Below are positions 1-12,766 of a stretch of DNA of 64,000 bases, one piece after another (within the stretch, counting starts at the first letter, position 1; every line of letters begins with the position of its first letter). The notes below the pieces were generated by a model. The model worked only from the letters and a program-made list of their open reading frames with translations. It made no database searches and was not told the DNA's origin. The stretch covers positions 310,001 to 374,000 of the forward strand of contig JAZARR010000250.1 in the NCBI GenBank assembly GCA_037389465.1, read 5' to 3'. The DNA is from Baylisascaris procyonis. Taxonomy: Eukaryota > Nematoda > Chromadorea > Rhabditida > Ascarididae. The translations under genes were made by a program, and so were the position numbers.

Positions 1-505
1 TGGTTTCTATTCAGGTTTCATCTTATTTATTAATGTTCATTAACACATCCTCATAAAGAAAAAACTTTCGAGGAAGAAGAGAAGAGTAAACGTTTATTCA
101 CTTAATGACAAATAAAACTGCATGCGAAACAATCCATGTTGATAATTAAGAAACCGGAAGTTTGCAAACAACTTATTCGTACTTAAGAAGACTTGCATAG
201 CAGACCCCTCAGCTTTCGGTATTTCACAAATTTTTTATTCCCCTTCATCCTAAAAAGGCGTATGTAACTGCTTGATCCTGAAATTTATTTGAAGCATCTC
301 CAGTCCTTGTCCCACTTCACTTCGCTGGCATTCCTCACTGTTTCCATTTTCATGGATTTAGGTGGACCGCATTATTTTCGCACCTTCGCCGATCGTCCAC
401 ATACTTGCACGTTCCTGGTTTAGAAGGTGGAGGGGAGTGAGAAGTTGATCTGTCAGCTGATGAGAAAGAGTTAGCATTCGGGATCACATGACTCGTGTAT
501 TGCAG

Positions 506-2681
506 TGACGGCGGCGGTATTGCTGGCATTGTTGAATATCATCCCGCTGGGAATGATTGTGCTGGGCAGTGTGAATCTACATCGCTGCCATATCGAACCC
601 TATATCCCAATTTGGCTGATCGTCACCGGTGTTTTCTCATTGCTGAAAAGTGCTACAAACTTCTTCTACCGAGCTAAACGACAGCGCGCTGGACAACCTC
701 CATCACCGGCCGATGTGAATCCGAATCCTTTCGATGGACTTCTTTCAACTTTCCTCCTCGTTTGGTTCATCATTGGTAAGATTTTATTTGAGAGAATTTT
801 GCACTGTTCTTTCATCATGCTACAAATGATAGTTGGTAGTGCTGATTTATGCGCTGTAAGCCGTGAAGGTTCTGGTTGCGTTGCTTTGGTAAAGAAGGTC
901 TTCAGCATCCTTTTCTGGTGAGATGGCACATGCAGACTTGATTACTGCTCGCTTAGCTATATTGTGCAGTTACTTGCCAACTTATACCTCGAAATTTTAT
1001 GCTCAGCCATTTCATTTTTGATGGTATCAAGATGTAGCGTTGATGGTATCATGTCACCTGTGCACGCAGGACGACCTCAAAAGTTGACGGTGCTACCCAT
1101 AGAAAACTTGAGAGATCTTAACTATTATATTTTCTCTAGTTGAAAGTTTGAGACCTTAAATTTTCCGCGATCCTTGGGGAAAGTTCGTTTCAAAAAGGTT
1201 TTCGCTGAAAAAGAGGTGTCTTCTACAAATTCCTTCACAGGTTTCGAGGCTATTATTCGAACCTGGGTTGCATGCGTTTTTGTATATGCATTCATAGGTG
1301 CATTATGGCGAGGTCTTGTCTATGTATGTCTGTTTTATTTGTCTGACGTTTTCAATTTGTTGGCCACTAAAGCTGGAGTTGCAACATTTGCTGATTGTAC
1401 TACATACCACGAGGTGACAACCAGTATCATTTTCCAGTTTGTTACATAAATTTCTGATCGATTTATAGACGGTTTTGCGTGCATAAATATATCTGAGGCT
1501 TGCATATATCTGAGATAAACTGAGTTGCAATTTATAGTCGATCGGGTCGAAAGAACGATTCGCTGAGGAAGAACTACCAGCGTTCTGGTCATTTAAGTTA
1601 TGAGTGCGTTATTGTGCATTTTCATTATTTATTAGCAGTTCGTGAAATTTGCATTACAAAAAATGTTTCTGACGCGCTTTTCTAATTCCTTTGACGATAT
1701 CGGTTCCGATATGCTAAACAACTTTTCAAAAATGTTATCCTATCGACCGCAAAACGTATGCAAGTTTTTAAATTGAGCTGTCACATTCTTAGCCACCAGA
1801 CAGTACTTGGCAAAGACCTCAATCACTGACACGTATTTGGCTGAGACCTTCCATCCGGCTTGCCTCGCCATTCGCCTATTTGTAAAACGAGTAATATTAG
1901 GAACTTGAACCGCCAAACTGGCCGGCCGCGATCAGGTGTCTGGAGAATGTAATTTGGCTTTGGAGTTCTGAAAAAGCAGGGCACTTTGGAATTTTCCTAC
2001 ATATTTGCGTTAAATTTTTCTTGAAAATTAGGCTTGCTAGGCTATGACGAATTATTATTTGTTTATTTGTATAGAAAATTGAGCTTTGAAGATCGTTTAC
2101 CAGCGTGACGAGAAAAGAAATGTCGTTTTCACTTATCACTCTTATCGATTACTTTTTGCCAAAAATCACCGAAGAGTGTAGTGAAAGCCATCGTTATAAA
2201 AGAGAAGTGCTTAGGGACCGATGTTATATAACTTGTCCTTATTGAATAGGGCGACAAACATAAGCTTAGAAAATGGTGGTGTTGTAGAGCGATGCTCAGC
2301 GCCGATCGTTGCTGCTCAGCATGAGACTTTGTATTTGAGTGCTTTCGTTCATGCGCTCCTTGTTGTGGTGGACACTACCATCACGAATAGTTTGTCTGTT
2401 GTATTCAAACGTAGTAGTTCGACCACCATATTTTAACCTGAGTTGTTTAGACAAGGTAAACTTCAAAAAAATTTATTTCAGGATCGGTGTGGATTTACTC
2501 AGTGTACGACGAGGTGCAGTATACATCACCAAGTGATATCGATTTCTGCGATCAGTTCACATTCGTTTTTTCGTTTGTATTCGTGACACTCGGTTATGTG
2601 CTACTCGCACTCACGATGTGCTGCTTCTGTTGCTGTTGCTGTTGTATTTGTTGCAGACCTAAACGACAGCAGCTCACTTAA
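506..2681 (+). CDS. TMEM272-like four-pass membrane protein, 3' two exons (5' end not seen)
   Basis: Two exons are visible, 506-775 and 2482-2681, joined in phase (donor GTAAGA, acceptor TTTCAG). They encode about 155 residues. The first has a hydrophobic segment (AAVLLALLNIIPLGMIVLG), a short loop with HRCHIEPYIPIWLIVTGVFS, a second span, a basic/proline linker, then a third span that crosses the intron into GSVWIYSVYDEVQY. A fourth span follows and the protein ends in a cysteine cluster (CCFCCCCCCICC) and RPKRQQLT. The P-I-W-L-I-x-x-G-V-F and W-F-I-x-G-x-V-W-I-Y-S-Y patterns match my memory of the TMEM272 family, whose molecular role is poorly known. The cysteine tail is a plausible S-acylation site (inference). 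Exon 506 needs one base from an upstream exon that I could not place; it may lie left of the window. The 1.7-kb intron contains a 91-codon open frame (1174-1449) that I do not consider coding. Confidence 0.75.
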
Positions 2682-5600
2682 ATGACCATCCCACTCCTTT
2701 TACAATATCATAGACCCGCCCCATATCAGTGCAAACTTATGCTCCTCGTGCAAGGGGTCGCATATTTTCTAAACTGCTTTTTGATTATATACTAAAGCTT
2801 CTATATTGAAATTGTAATCTCACTTATAGGTGAGGTGTCTTGAAATAGAGGGGTAAAAAATTCTATAAGTGAAGATCGGTTTTCATTTGTCAAAATTCTT
2901 CATCTGCACATCCTGTCCGATATACTTGTCTGCTGTTAGTGATGTTAAGTTACCAAGCTGGATTTGAAAAAAAAAACTGACTTGGTTTATACTGCGCTGT
3001 TAAATATAAAAGAGGTCGTTGCGCTAGCTGAAAATAATTTTTCATTATTCATTGGTATGATATCTGCATAGTTGGTGACGAATATATCTGCTATATAGGT
3101 GGTTCTTGCTTAGAGTTCTTGACAGGATTTTTTCGGTTAGCAGGTATGCATTAGGTTATTTTAACCTTGTAGAAAATTGCGCGACTTATCACTTGAAAGA
3201 TCATTGCGTTAATAAGTTGAACGATTCACATTAGAGTTTTTTGGTTCGCTGCTTAGAATGCCCATCAATCCCTCTCCTTCATTACCGCTTATGAACTCGT
3301 TTTTTTTGTCACGTCTGCTTATCCTTTCATCTTGCACCTATCATCAGTTAAATGCTTCACCAACCAAGGGTTCTTAAGTCACATATCACAATCACATATG
3401 AAGATTGTGAAACCGAGTGAACGGTGGGATCGGCTGGTAGCGAACTACTTAAGCGATGCGTTTTGGTTATGGATCATGGATCATGAGGCAGCCACTTTTA
3501 AATGTAAAATGGTGATTAGAAAGCTTTCATACTTCACAACTGTAGCATAGTTTTTTTGGGAGGGGTTGTGGATCGAATGACAAATGTATCGGAATAAATC
3601 AGAATTGAGTTGAGGTGCGAAAATGATTGCTATCGTGCTGATTTCCTGTTTTGCGTCTCCATCATGTAATATAAATCTAATGTTTTGGATGTTTTTTTCT
3701 TCGATGGTGAAGTGTTTTGCAGGTAAAGTGATGTTCGTTCACCAAGTTTTTATGATTCTATCGGCTGTCTCACTTATTCATCTCAAAATACTATAAGGTT
3801 TTATTCGAATTTTTCCTCTTTAAATGATTCTGCAAATATGTTCTCACTCCAAAATGCATGTCATTGATATTGTCTTTTTGCTCACTTTTTTTTCTTTCCG
3901 GGCTGAATGATGTCTCTTTTTTTTGAAAGGTCACAAACTTTTGCACGAATAGATTTTTGTCGTTTTCTTATCCTTCATGGAGTAGTTTGTATCAGTTGAT
4001 ATTACTACATCTAATGGATAGTGAAGCATTTTAAGTGCTCTTTAAAGTTTGTAAAGATTGCAGCCTTGCAACTCGATCAGTGATGTTCGTGCCGAGGGTC
4101 GACGTTCAACTGGATCCTCAGGCTATTTTTGAGAGTTTCTTTCTCGAATGTAACATCCCAGTTGCGTGTAGTAAATGTAGTCTTGAATTTGATGGGTAAA
4201 TCGATCCTTCAGATTTGAGTATTCACGTTTAATCCCTTCCAGGAAATCGGGTATTTAGCTGTACGAGTGAGTTTTGCTCGTTGGTGATATATCGTTATAC
4301 GAAAGTGTTTCTTTACCTATGACTCGGTTAGATGTTATTGTGTGCTTGTGTATGTGTGTGTGTAGAGTGGGTTATTTTGCGGGTGTATTAAGGATAAATC
4401 AATATTTCATCTTTTATATTCTTTAATTCTATCAAGTTTCACACTTCATTTAAGTATTATCAACGATATGAAGTGTTTTTTATTTTTAGTGGATCGATGT
4501 TTTTCTATCTTTTGATTGATGGGTTATGTCAATATTATTCTATTGCTTTTTGATATTATTACCGATGAATTGTCTTATCGTTGAGCTTTTGCAATGAATG
4601 CTTTTAATTTTCATTTGCATGATTCGTTGATTATGGTCGATTTCCGTTGAAAGATTTTATTGTTGTCGGTGAATTCTTTCTCGTATCCTCCTTTGTGCTC
4701 ATTTAGGAATAAGAGATTTCACTTCACCATTAATGATTCTACAAGCAGATTTTCTATGATTTCCATTGAGGTAATTAGCCTATTCAGGAATTTCTAATCC
4801 GAATATGCGGTGTTCTTCATTGATTCGATATTTTCTATAGCAAATTGAATAAGCCAACATATTTCACTGCTGTCGGTATAATCGATATAAAGGGGGGGAT
4901 GTTACATTGTTCATTTTTCGACGATGGTATTTCAACATGGTATAAAGCGCCTCCATAGTTATGCTCTTCTTCTATTCTGTTACCTCGTTGCAGTTTCACA
5001 TGGGGCTAGTTTGGTTTATTTAAGAATTTAAACAACGAGGTATACATTCAAAGACATCTTACTAACAAATTTTAGTGTGGGAGAAATTTCGAAAAAAGTG
5101 GCAGTGGTTAGTAAAAGATGATTTGGGGGGGGGGGGGAGGAAATTTCATGTAAAAATGGTAGAGGTTATTAGAAGGTAATTTGTTTGCTTTTAAGCGGTA
5201 TTTATACAAGGATAAAGTAGATAGCAATGCGGTACTTTTTCCAAATTGAAGTATACGAGGACGGAGGGAACACTCAGATAATGAAAGGTCTAAAATATTT
5301 TTGGCTAGTAAAAAGATGCCTGTAAGATTTGCGGAATAGATCATTGAGTCACTTATCCACAGTTAGTTATTTAATTCTGACGAACAACAGCTGAACTCCA
5401 TGAAACTTCATAAATATGAGCTTAAGTGGGTGACGAGGGGGAGGAGGTTGGGAGAGGGGAAGAGGAATCGCGGGGAGTACAAGGGATCCGAGTTCTAAAC
5501 TTTTATTATTGGAGCCAGGATACTTGTGCATCATACTTCTAAGGCTTATTGAATAGGTTGAGCATTGTCGAGATAAGTTGTTCGTTGATTCCGACTTCAT

Positions 5601-5826
5601 ATTATACTTCTATCGTTAGGTGAATCATTACAAAGATCACTTCGCTATGGGAAAATTCATGATGCTGTTTTATTCTGTTATAGTTGTGTGAGAGGTCAGT
5701 ATAACACCTGGGAGGTAATTTGCGCGTATGTTGCATAGCAGCTGGTTACCGATCGGTGATCAAGGAATCATCACGGCAATTTTAATGCATCTACCATATA
5801 GCATGTGTTGAGTCTGTGTTGCTAAC
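2682..5826. other. Intergenic region without a supported gene
   Basis: The stretch downstream of the TMEM272-like gene is AT-rich. I find no exon with paired splice sites and a recognisable product. It holds a run of 13 G at 5125-5137. Short open frames occur on both strands (for example minus 5108-5344 and 5367-5600), but they are low-complexity or lack any family signal. Confidence 0.5.
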
Positions 5827-6712
5827 TTATCTATAATATGCTTTAGCATTTCTAGCAAATATAAGTTTTTCACCGTTTTTAGCAAGTTTAACATACTTGA
5901 CTCGGTGATACTTAGAACGTTGGTAAAAAGCACCTAATCCGTTTAGCTTATGGTGGTCAAGCTCTAGGGAATGTTCCTTTGCCGCTAAGCATTGAAGATA
6001 TGATGGCAATCGCCTGGACTGGATGGTTTTTTTCTTTGGTTTACAAACCTCAATAAGACTGGGAATAAAACTTGAAAAGCCGAGTATATATTTCATTAAT
6101 TGCCGATAAGCCGTGAAAATATTCACTCAGATTATGCTGGGTTAGCATGGCGTTAGCTTCTCCCTAAATGCACCTTGTAACATTCTTTTCGCACCTCCAT
6201 ATATAGGCTTCAACAACAAAAGTTCCAGTTTCAGAGCGAATTACTTCAATGATCGCATGTTGATAAGTTCTGATATAGAAACGCTGCAAATAAAGGATGC
6301 ATCATTTGTCAAAGCCAGATGATCAAGAGCTTGATCCCCCATCAGTGGGATACTGAATAGGTTACGAAGGGTTGCACTTTGAAGAAAATTTCCCAGCAAA
6401 GGGGGTTGATGTGATATAAGGGTTTTTGCAATCAGGGAATGAAAATTCAGGCCGTTAACTGGAATATTGAATGATCCACTATGCACAATTAGGAAATTGG
6501 ATCAACGAGTTGTGTAGGATCAGATGTGTAAGTATTAAGAGGTGTGGCAACAATTTCAGCAACATTTATATAACCGTTTACAAGTACGGCTACTCTGCCT
6601 CCACTGTCCTCCATATTGACTTCACGGTCATAACGTAATACCTAATAGCGTACGTTTAAAGGAATGAGTTCAGGCGTTGAAGGGACTATTCTGTGTTCAG
6701 TGCTCAGAGAAT
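5827..6712 (-). pseudogene. Degenerate protein-coding relic, probably from a mobile element
   Basis: Read on the minus strand, several protein-like pieces follow one another in different frames, separated by stops. From right to left: a piece containing RIVPSTPELIPLNVRY ends at a stop near 6630. The same frame resumes with MEDSGGRVAVLVNGYINVAE and stops near 6490. A shifted frame carries FNIPVNGLNFHSLIAKTL down to a stop at 6241. Another shift carries RSETGTFVVEAYIWRCEKN near 6200. A last frame (6126 down to 5827) is basic and ends in ARNAKAYYR. Repeated frame switches without good splice sites suggest decay rather than introns. I cannot assign the family; an old retroelement polyprotein or envelope-type ORF is one possibility (weak inference). 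No terminal repeats or target duplication were found. Confidence 0.5.
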
Positions 6713-7593
6713 TATATTTTCAAATGATAATAAACATTACAGGGACACCATAGTCTCATCCTTAGTGCCCCCATATCCCCTCTTTGCAAGTGATTTAGGC
6801 TGTTGTTGGGTTTGGAATTTTGCTTGAAACTTTTTAAATGAAAAATACCACCTACATTGAAAGTACAGTTAACATGTGGACATAATTTTCATCCCATTGA
6901 GTTAGTTCTTATTACGAAGATGCCTTTGAGTGATTTGCTCCGCTTTTGCATTTCGATATTTTAGACCCCTCTACCCCCTTTCTCTTCCCCTCTCTTTGAA
7001 TATACTCTTATTCTATCACCAATTTTTACTTCTATACTATGAAGCACTGCGTTCAATAATTGCCTACCGAATATCGTTGAATGGATTTCTGTAAGCAGAA
7101 GCGTATTTTTATCAATTATAAGATTGATGATCAAAGAGTTGTGCTATAGAAATAATCGATCTCTGTTGTCGATTGCCTGTGAAGTGTACCGGTATTTGAT
7201 ATCATGATTTGTGTGCCCTGTCTTCACTATCTTTGCATTCATCGTTTTGGTGTTTAACGTTATTCGATGCAAATTCGATTGGTTGCAGTCTTGCAGATAC
7301 TTTCAAATATGCCGTAGTGGATAGTGGCAGACGGGTGGTTTTTAATCGTCTTTTGCATATTTCCGACTTTTCATCATTCAATCAACGAAACATTTGCATG
7401 AGGTATGTTAGGGAGGTGGACGATTTATCTGCTTACTCCCAGCTCCATCTTGAATGTTGTGTTGTTGCGTCTGTAGAATTACGACTGTTTAAGCAAGTGG
7501 TTAATCTTTATAACGTTATACGGCCATAGCTAATCGATAAAAGCATGATTCGTTAGGAGTGATTTGGTGAGCATGCAAGAGGGAGAGAAAATA

Positions 7594-7627
7594 GCAGCTA
7601 TATATCAATTTTTTGATATATAGCTGC
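7594..7627. repeat. Perfect 15-bp inverted repeat with 4-nt loop
   Basis: Arm GCAGCTATATATCAA (7594-7608) is followed by TTTT and its exact reverse complement (7613-7627). It would form a stable hairpin in DNA or RNA. It lies outside the annotated genes. Confidence 0.9.
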
Positions 7628-8171
7628 CATTTCCTCCTTTCTGAAAGTGTACAATCAATTTTTCGACGTTTCAAAAATTAATTTCCGAAACTTTGAAATG
7701 AGTCGGAAAATTCGAAACGGATTGATCTGAATGAGCATTGATCATGCCCCATAGGGAGTGCAACACCTTAAAGGAATGGTAAAGGTGGGACCACGGCTTT
7801 TCAAAACATCGTTTTTGCATTCTCCTAATCGGAAACCCCATTAATAAAATTTAGAGGTTATTGAAATACTTTTAAGGGGAAGTGAAAAGGCGAAATTGAT
7901 TTGAAAGAATCCTATAATAACACTTGGAATAACCTGTCTCTACGCTCATCTCTTCAAGAGGTTTCATCCTTGTGGGTTTATCATGAGGCTAACTTGGTTG
8001 GAGATCCTGAATGGAAACTATTATTCTTCTTTTTGGTGTGAAACGGAAAATTATTGGTGGAGGGAATTTTAAAGGGAGAAGAGTAGTAGGATTTATTTTT
8101 TTAAAATTCTGTCATCTAATTGATGATAATTTATGGAAAAATGTTGTTTTTCGTTTTGTATATAACGTCAG

Positions 8172-8297
<126 letters not shown>

Positions 8298-8502
8298 CTA
8301 AGGTTATATACAAAATGATTTTGCCATTTTCGCTTTTATAAGCATTGTTTCATAGCCGATCCATTGATGATTGTTTCCTTTATGCACTATTTTCTACTCT
8401 TTTCACTTATCGTTCATCCGATAATCCCAGCATACAAAGTGCACCACGATTTGCTCATAAAATAGTCTTTTAACTTTATTCCACAAAGGATGTGTTCCAT
8501 TT

Positions 8503-8505
8503 CAG
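8503..8505 (+). promoter_or_regulatory. Likely spliced-leader acceptor of gene A
   Basis: CAG at the end of TTCCATTTCAG, 14 bases before the ATG at 8520. No upstream coding exon joins it convincingly, which is the usual picture for nematode trans-splicing (inference). A cis-spliced upstream exon cannot be excluded, because the frame is open from the acceptor. Confidence 0.5.
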
Positions 8506-8519
8506 GCTATTTTCTGGGT

Positions 8520-11500
8520 ATGGCGTGCCAATCACAAATCACCACTTTGGGCTTGGTCACAAATGTTTCAGGCACAAGGGCCACAGTTTGGATTTTCCCA
8601 ACAAATTACGATAGGGAACCTGAGGTTGGTTTTATACTTACTCAGAAAGTCGTACTGCATTCTTATGTTGTTCCTTGAATTTGTTGTATATTAATAAAAT
8701 GGGTGTTTTTCTTCTACAGCAATTTTAGCCTTTTTGCCATACGATTTTTGAATAATCCTGAAGCGACGTTGCATAGAAATCGGACTAGTAGTTCGACTCT
8801 GAAGCAACAAGCATAGGAGTGCGCGAAAAACTGCATTCACCTTTAAAATAAATTTTATTGGCAAGGCTGTTCTTATGTGAGGATGGAAGGAAATCAAGAA
8901 AAGCATCGCTTCCGTTTATCTAAAGCTGTAAATGCCTTTCTAGCTTCTAGATGATGAAATAGGGCAGAAATTCAAATTGGATCGTTCGAAAGTTGAAATC
9001 TTATAGCTCATTCCTTAATTTCACATATTTTCTTGTCAACGATCAGTGGTTGTGTTATATTGGTTAAGTGAGTAGAGTGTTGCTTTCACTTTGTAAGTTT
9101 TTCAAGAAATGACATCAAATGGCTAACATTTATATAAAATTCAGTAGAAATTTATTCTCAGAAGGAGAATAGGTTGCGTAAATGATATACAAAATAGTAA
9201 ATTATACTATAGGAGAAACGAAATTGAAAGAATCGGAACTGTTGCAAAGATTGGAATTATTTTCAGATCGAAATCGATTTCAAACAAAGAAGATTGCCTC
9301 TTGCTCTTGGGGATTGGATCCATTTAAAAAAGGATGAATATGGTCGATTGAGATACAAAATAATGGAAGAAAATGATTGCCCCTTACAAACATCAATCGA
9401 CGCTAGAAATATTGTCAATGTTCGTTCATTTTATTTATTTTTAGATCCTTATTCAGCATTTATGCAAATTGCACGTATAAACGCACCAGAATTTTTTAAG
9501 AATTTTCTGTTTATTTCTTTTGTATGGATTTGTCCATCAATGGAATATAGAAATTTTATAGAGGAGTTCTGTGGGAACAACCAACTAATTGCTTGAGGCA
9601 GAATAAAGTGCAGGAATATGGAATGGGATTTTATCGTCGTTTTTGGTGGTCTTTTTAAATTTTTGATTTAACAAAAGACCTCATTTCACAAATCGTTAAC
9701 CTCAGAGGGATATTTGTAAGTATTATCTATTTTCTGGTGGTAAGAACAAGTAAATAAAAGTAAATAAATAATATAAATTGCAACAATAATTTACGCAATG
9801 TTAGGGAGATTGCATTGCAGAAAAATATTCGCAAATTGACGAATTTTTGAGATATTCCATAAAGCGTCATATTGCAATTTAATTTCGTATAAATGGTCCT
9901 GCTTTACATAGTTTTTACAAAAGTTACTCACCGAGTGTTATTTCTTTTCTGTTAATTAGTAAATAATGAAAAAGTTTTGAAGTAATAAAAATAAACAAAC
10001 AGCATGAATTGTAATGACAATTAATGGTTCTTATTGAGTAAATACCTCAAAACTATTCGTTTGCAATTTTCTCTTTCAAGCTTTTTGCAACGAGGTGCGA
10101 TTATTGTTTGATTTTTATTCAAAACGACTTGGTTACCTGGAAAGGTTGATGAAAAATTATCAACTTTTGAAAAGGAAACCGTTTTTTTTAGGTGAAAAGC
10201 AAATTCGTTTTCCTAAAAAATGGAAATAAAGAACACTCCACAACGGACGATGATGGTATGTGCGCATGGTCACCTGACTTCGGGCTTATTAATGCGTGCT
10301 CCAGCTATCACTTATCAGATGCTTATATTTACGAGGGTTACCTCGAAAGGTTGCTTTATCTTTATTGCTTCTCTTCATTTCTCACTAGATTGCTTTACCT
10401 TCGTTTGTTTAATGAATGATCAAGAGGTAATGGTTGGTAACACATAGTCCTTTCTACTTATTGGCAGCTCTAACCAGTGCCATTGTCGTTCGGTTATGTC
10501 AGCCACAAGGATGTCACAGAGCTTGAAAAAGCAGTGAGTATAATTAGATAAATATGCACAAATAGGTCAGTGCTTACAGAATATATGAGGAGTTTAGTAT
10601 AGTATAATGTTATCGGTCTTCTTAAGGAAGTGAAGAGGTAAGAACAATTAACGAATCTTTCTAAAATCTCGCTCTTCAAAAAAGAAATTAGCGGCATGCA
10701 TTTTGCCATGCCCTCTACCTCCATTCCTCAAATCCGTTTGAAAATGAGAAGGCGAGGACTTAGCCCTATATGATTTCAGACTCGGCTGGAATGCTGATTT
10801 TAGGGGTAATTTCCTTTGGTAATTATATGTTCTTCTGCTTTTCTTTATAGATCGCGAGCATAAGTTCAACTTTTCAGGAAGAAAAAACGAAACTCTTTTA
10901 AGATTGCCAAATAGCTCAGTGATATTACTTTATTATCGCCTCACACAAGGAACCTTATGTAACTTTCGTGCTGAATGGTTTTATGTTTCCGCAAATTCAT
11001 TTCTCTGAATGATTTAATCGAAGATCCGCGAATATTTTTTTGAAGTAGAGGATGATGTTAGGGAAGAAGGAAGGGGGTGGATGCACGGCGATAAGGGAAA
11101 TAAGATTGGCAGAGTTATTGAAAACCTTTTTTATGCTCTTAAGAGGGAAAGAGGACGATGCATTATTTATTTTATGGATGAATAATTTTTTTCTAGAATT
11201 CCCGGTGAGCCATCAACAAAAACTACGTCATATTGGTCGATTATTCGAAAAAGTCCTATCGAACGGGTTGATCGTTTCGCATTCGATACTGTTCTGTCAT
11301 CACCTGAGGTTTTATTTATGGCACATACTCCATTATTGATTTGATTTCATTTGTTTGTTAAATTTAGAAATGCACAATTTGCGCAAATGAGATGCCAGTA
11401 GAATGTGCTTTTTTAAAAATTAATTTTTAGAAGCTCATTTAAAATCGGAAATTAATTTACGCAACTGTTAATGACATTAAATTGGCGTAATAGTTCAGAG

Positions 11501-12714
11501 GGTGATATCTTATCATCACCATTAATATATTCTCGTGATTTATGAACATAGGTAAACATTTTATCATATTTATTGCTAATGTTTGGTGTTGTTGTTTGAT
11601 CGATTGATGGAGTGAATTTTCAGCATCGTTTAGTGATGAACAGAGGTATGATAGTGGACGAATGCAATGATGGTTGGATTGTATGGTCGAGAGTATCAGG
11701 CAGAACAATTCTACCGAAGGAGAATTGCACCGATGTTGGCATCTCACAGTGGATTAGTTTCTTATTGAAGTAAGTTGGCTGAGCATTGTTTCCACTTTAA
11801 GCGATAAGAATAGAATTTTGGTTTTTTTTTTTTGTCGTGATTTAGCACTACATATATCGTCTACTTCATCGATGCAAGGATACCGATTTCGAAAATTTTA
11901 TGAAAATTTCTTCGAGTTGCAGATTACTTCACTAATGAAATTTTGACAGTGTGAACACTAATACATAACACTGCAATTATGTGTAATAAGACATTTTTCT
12001 GGAATTTTGTGATATGAACGAGGGGGAGGGAGTAGTGGATTATCAATGAAGAGGGGTTTTTTTGGGGCAGGAGGTTTAATATTCGTACCCCATTCAGGTG
12101 CATGTATTTCAAAGCAAATAAGAACAGTGACTAATTTGTCGAGCTACCTATGGCATGTCGAGATTATGTAAAAGCTTAGTTGTCCCATTTGATTCAACAA
12201 AACACAAAAATGCATAGGTTTTGTGCTATAGAGAAGTGCATTATAGAGACGGAATTGAATAGTACTCTGTTTGGTTATAATGTTTTAAAAATTTAAGACA
12301 ACTCACAGTGGTTATGCTTTGATAAATCTTGATAATCCGAGAGATAAAATAACGTTTGCTATGCGTTCCTAATTTTTTTTGCTTGATTTCCTATAGTCGA
12401 TTTCAGGCTGCCAAAATGTGGGGAACCAACACCGATAATAAAGAAGTGCATTAAAATAAGGCCACCTTTGACGTCGCGTATCGAAGGTGGCAAACTCAAG
12501 GTGTGTTGAATTTTATGAGTTGATTTAATTGCACAAATTTTTAAGGCACTTCGTACTGCACTAAAGAATGCTTCATTAAGACTGCATCGACGAAAGCTAT
12601 AGCAAAGACTATCTACAGCTAAAAGAGAACATCGGTGCATGTTTTTAGCATATTTATTCCTTCATTTCCACAGGCTACTGAAGGGCGTTCGCAGAATTCA
12701 CTCAAAATGCCATC

Positions 12715-12766
<52 letters not shown>

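Noticed and set aside
1174..1449. 91-codon hydrophobic open frame in the TMEM272-like intron
   Set aside because: No initiation or splice context; the TMEM272 exons on either side join in phase without it.
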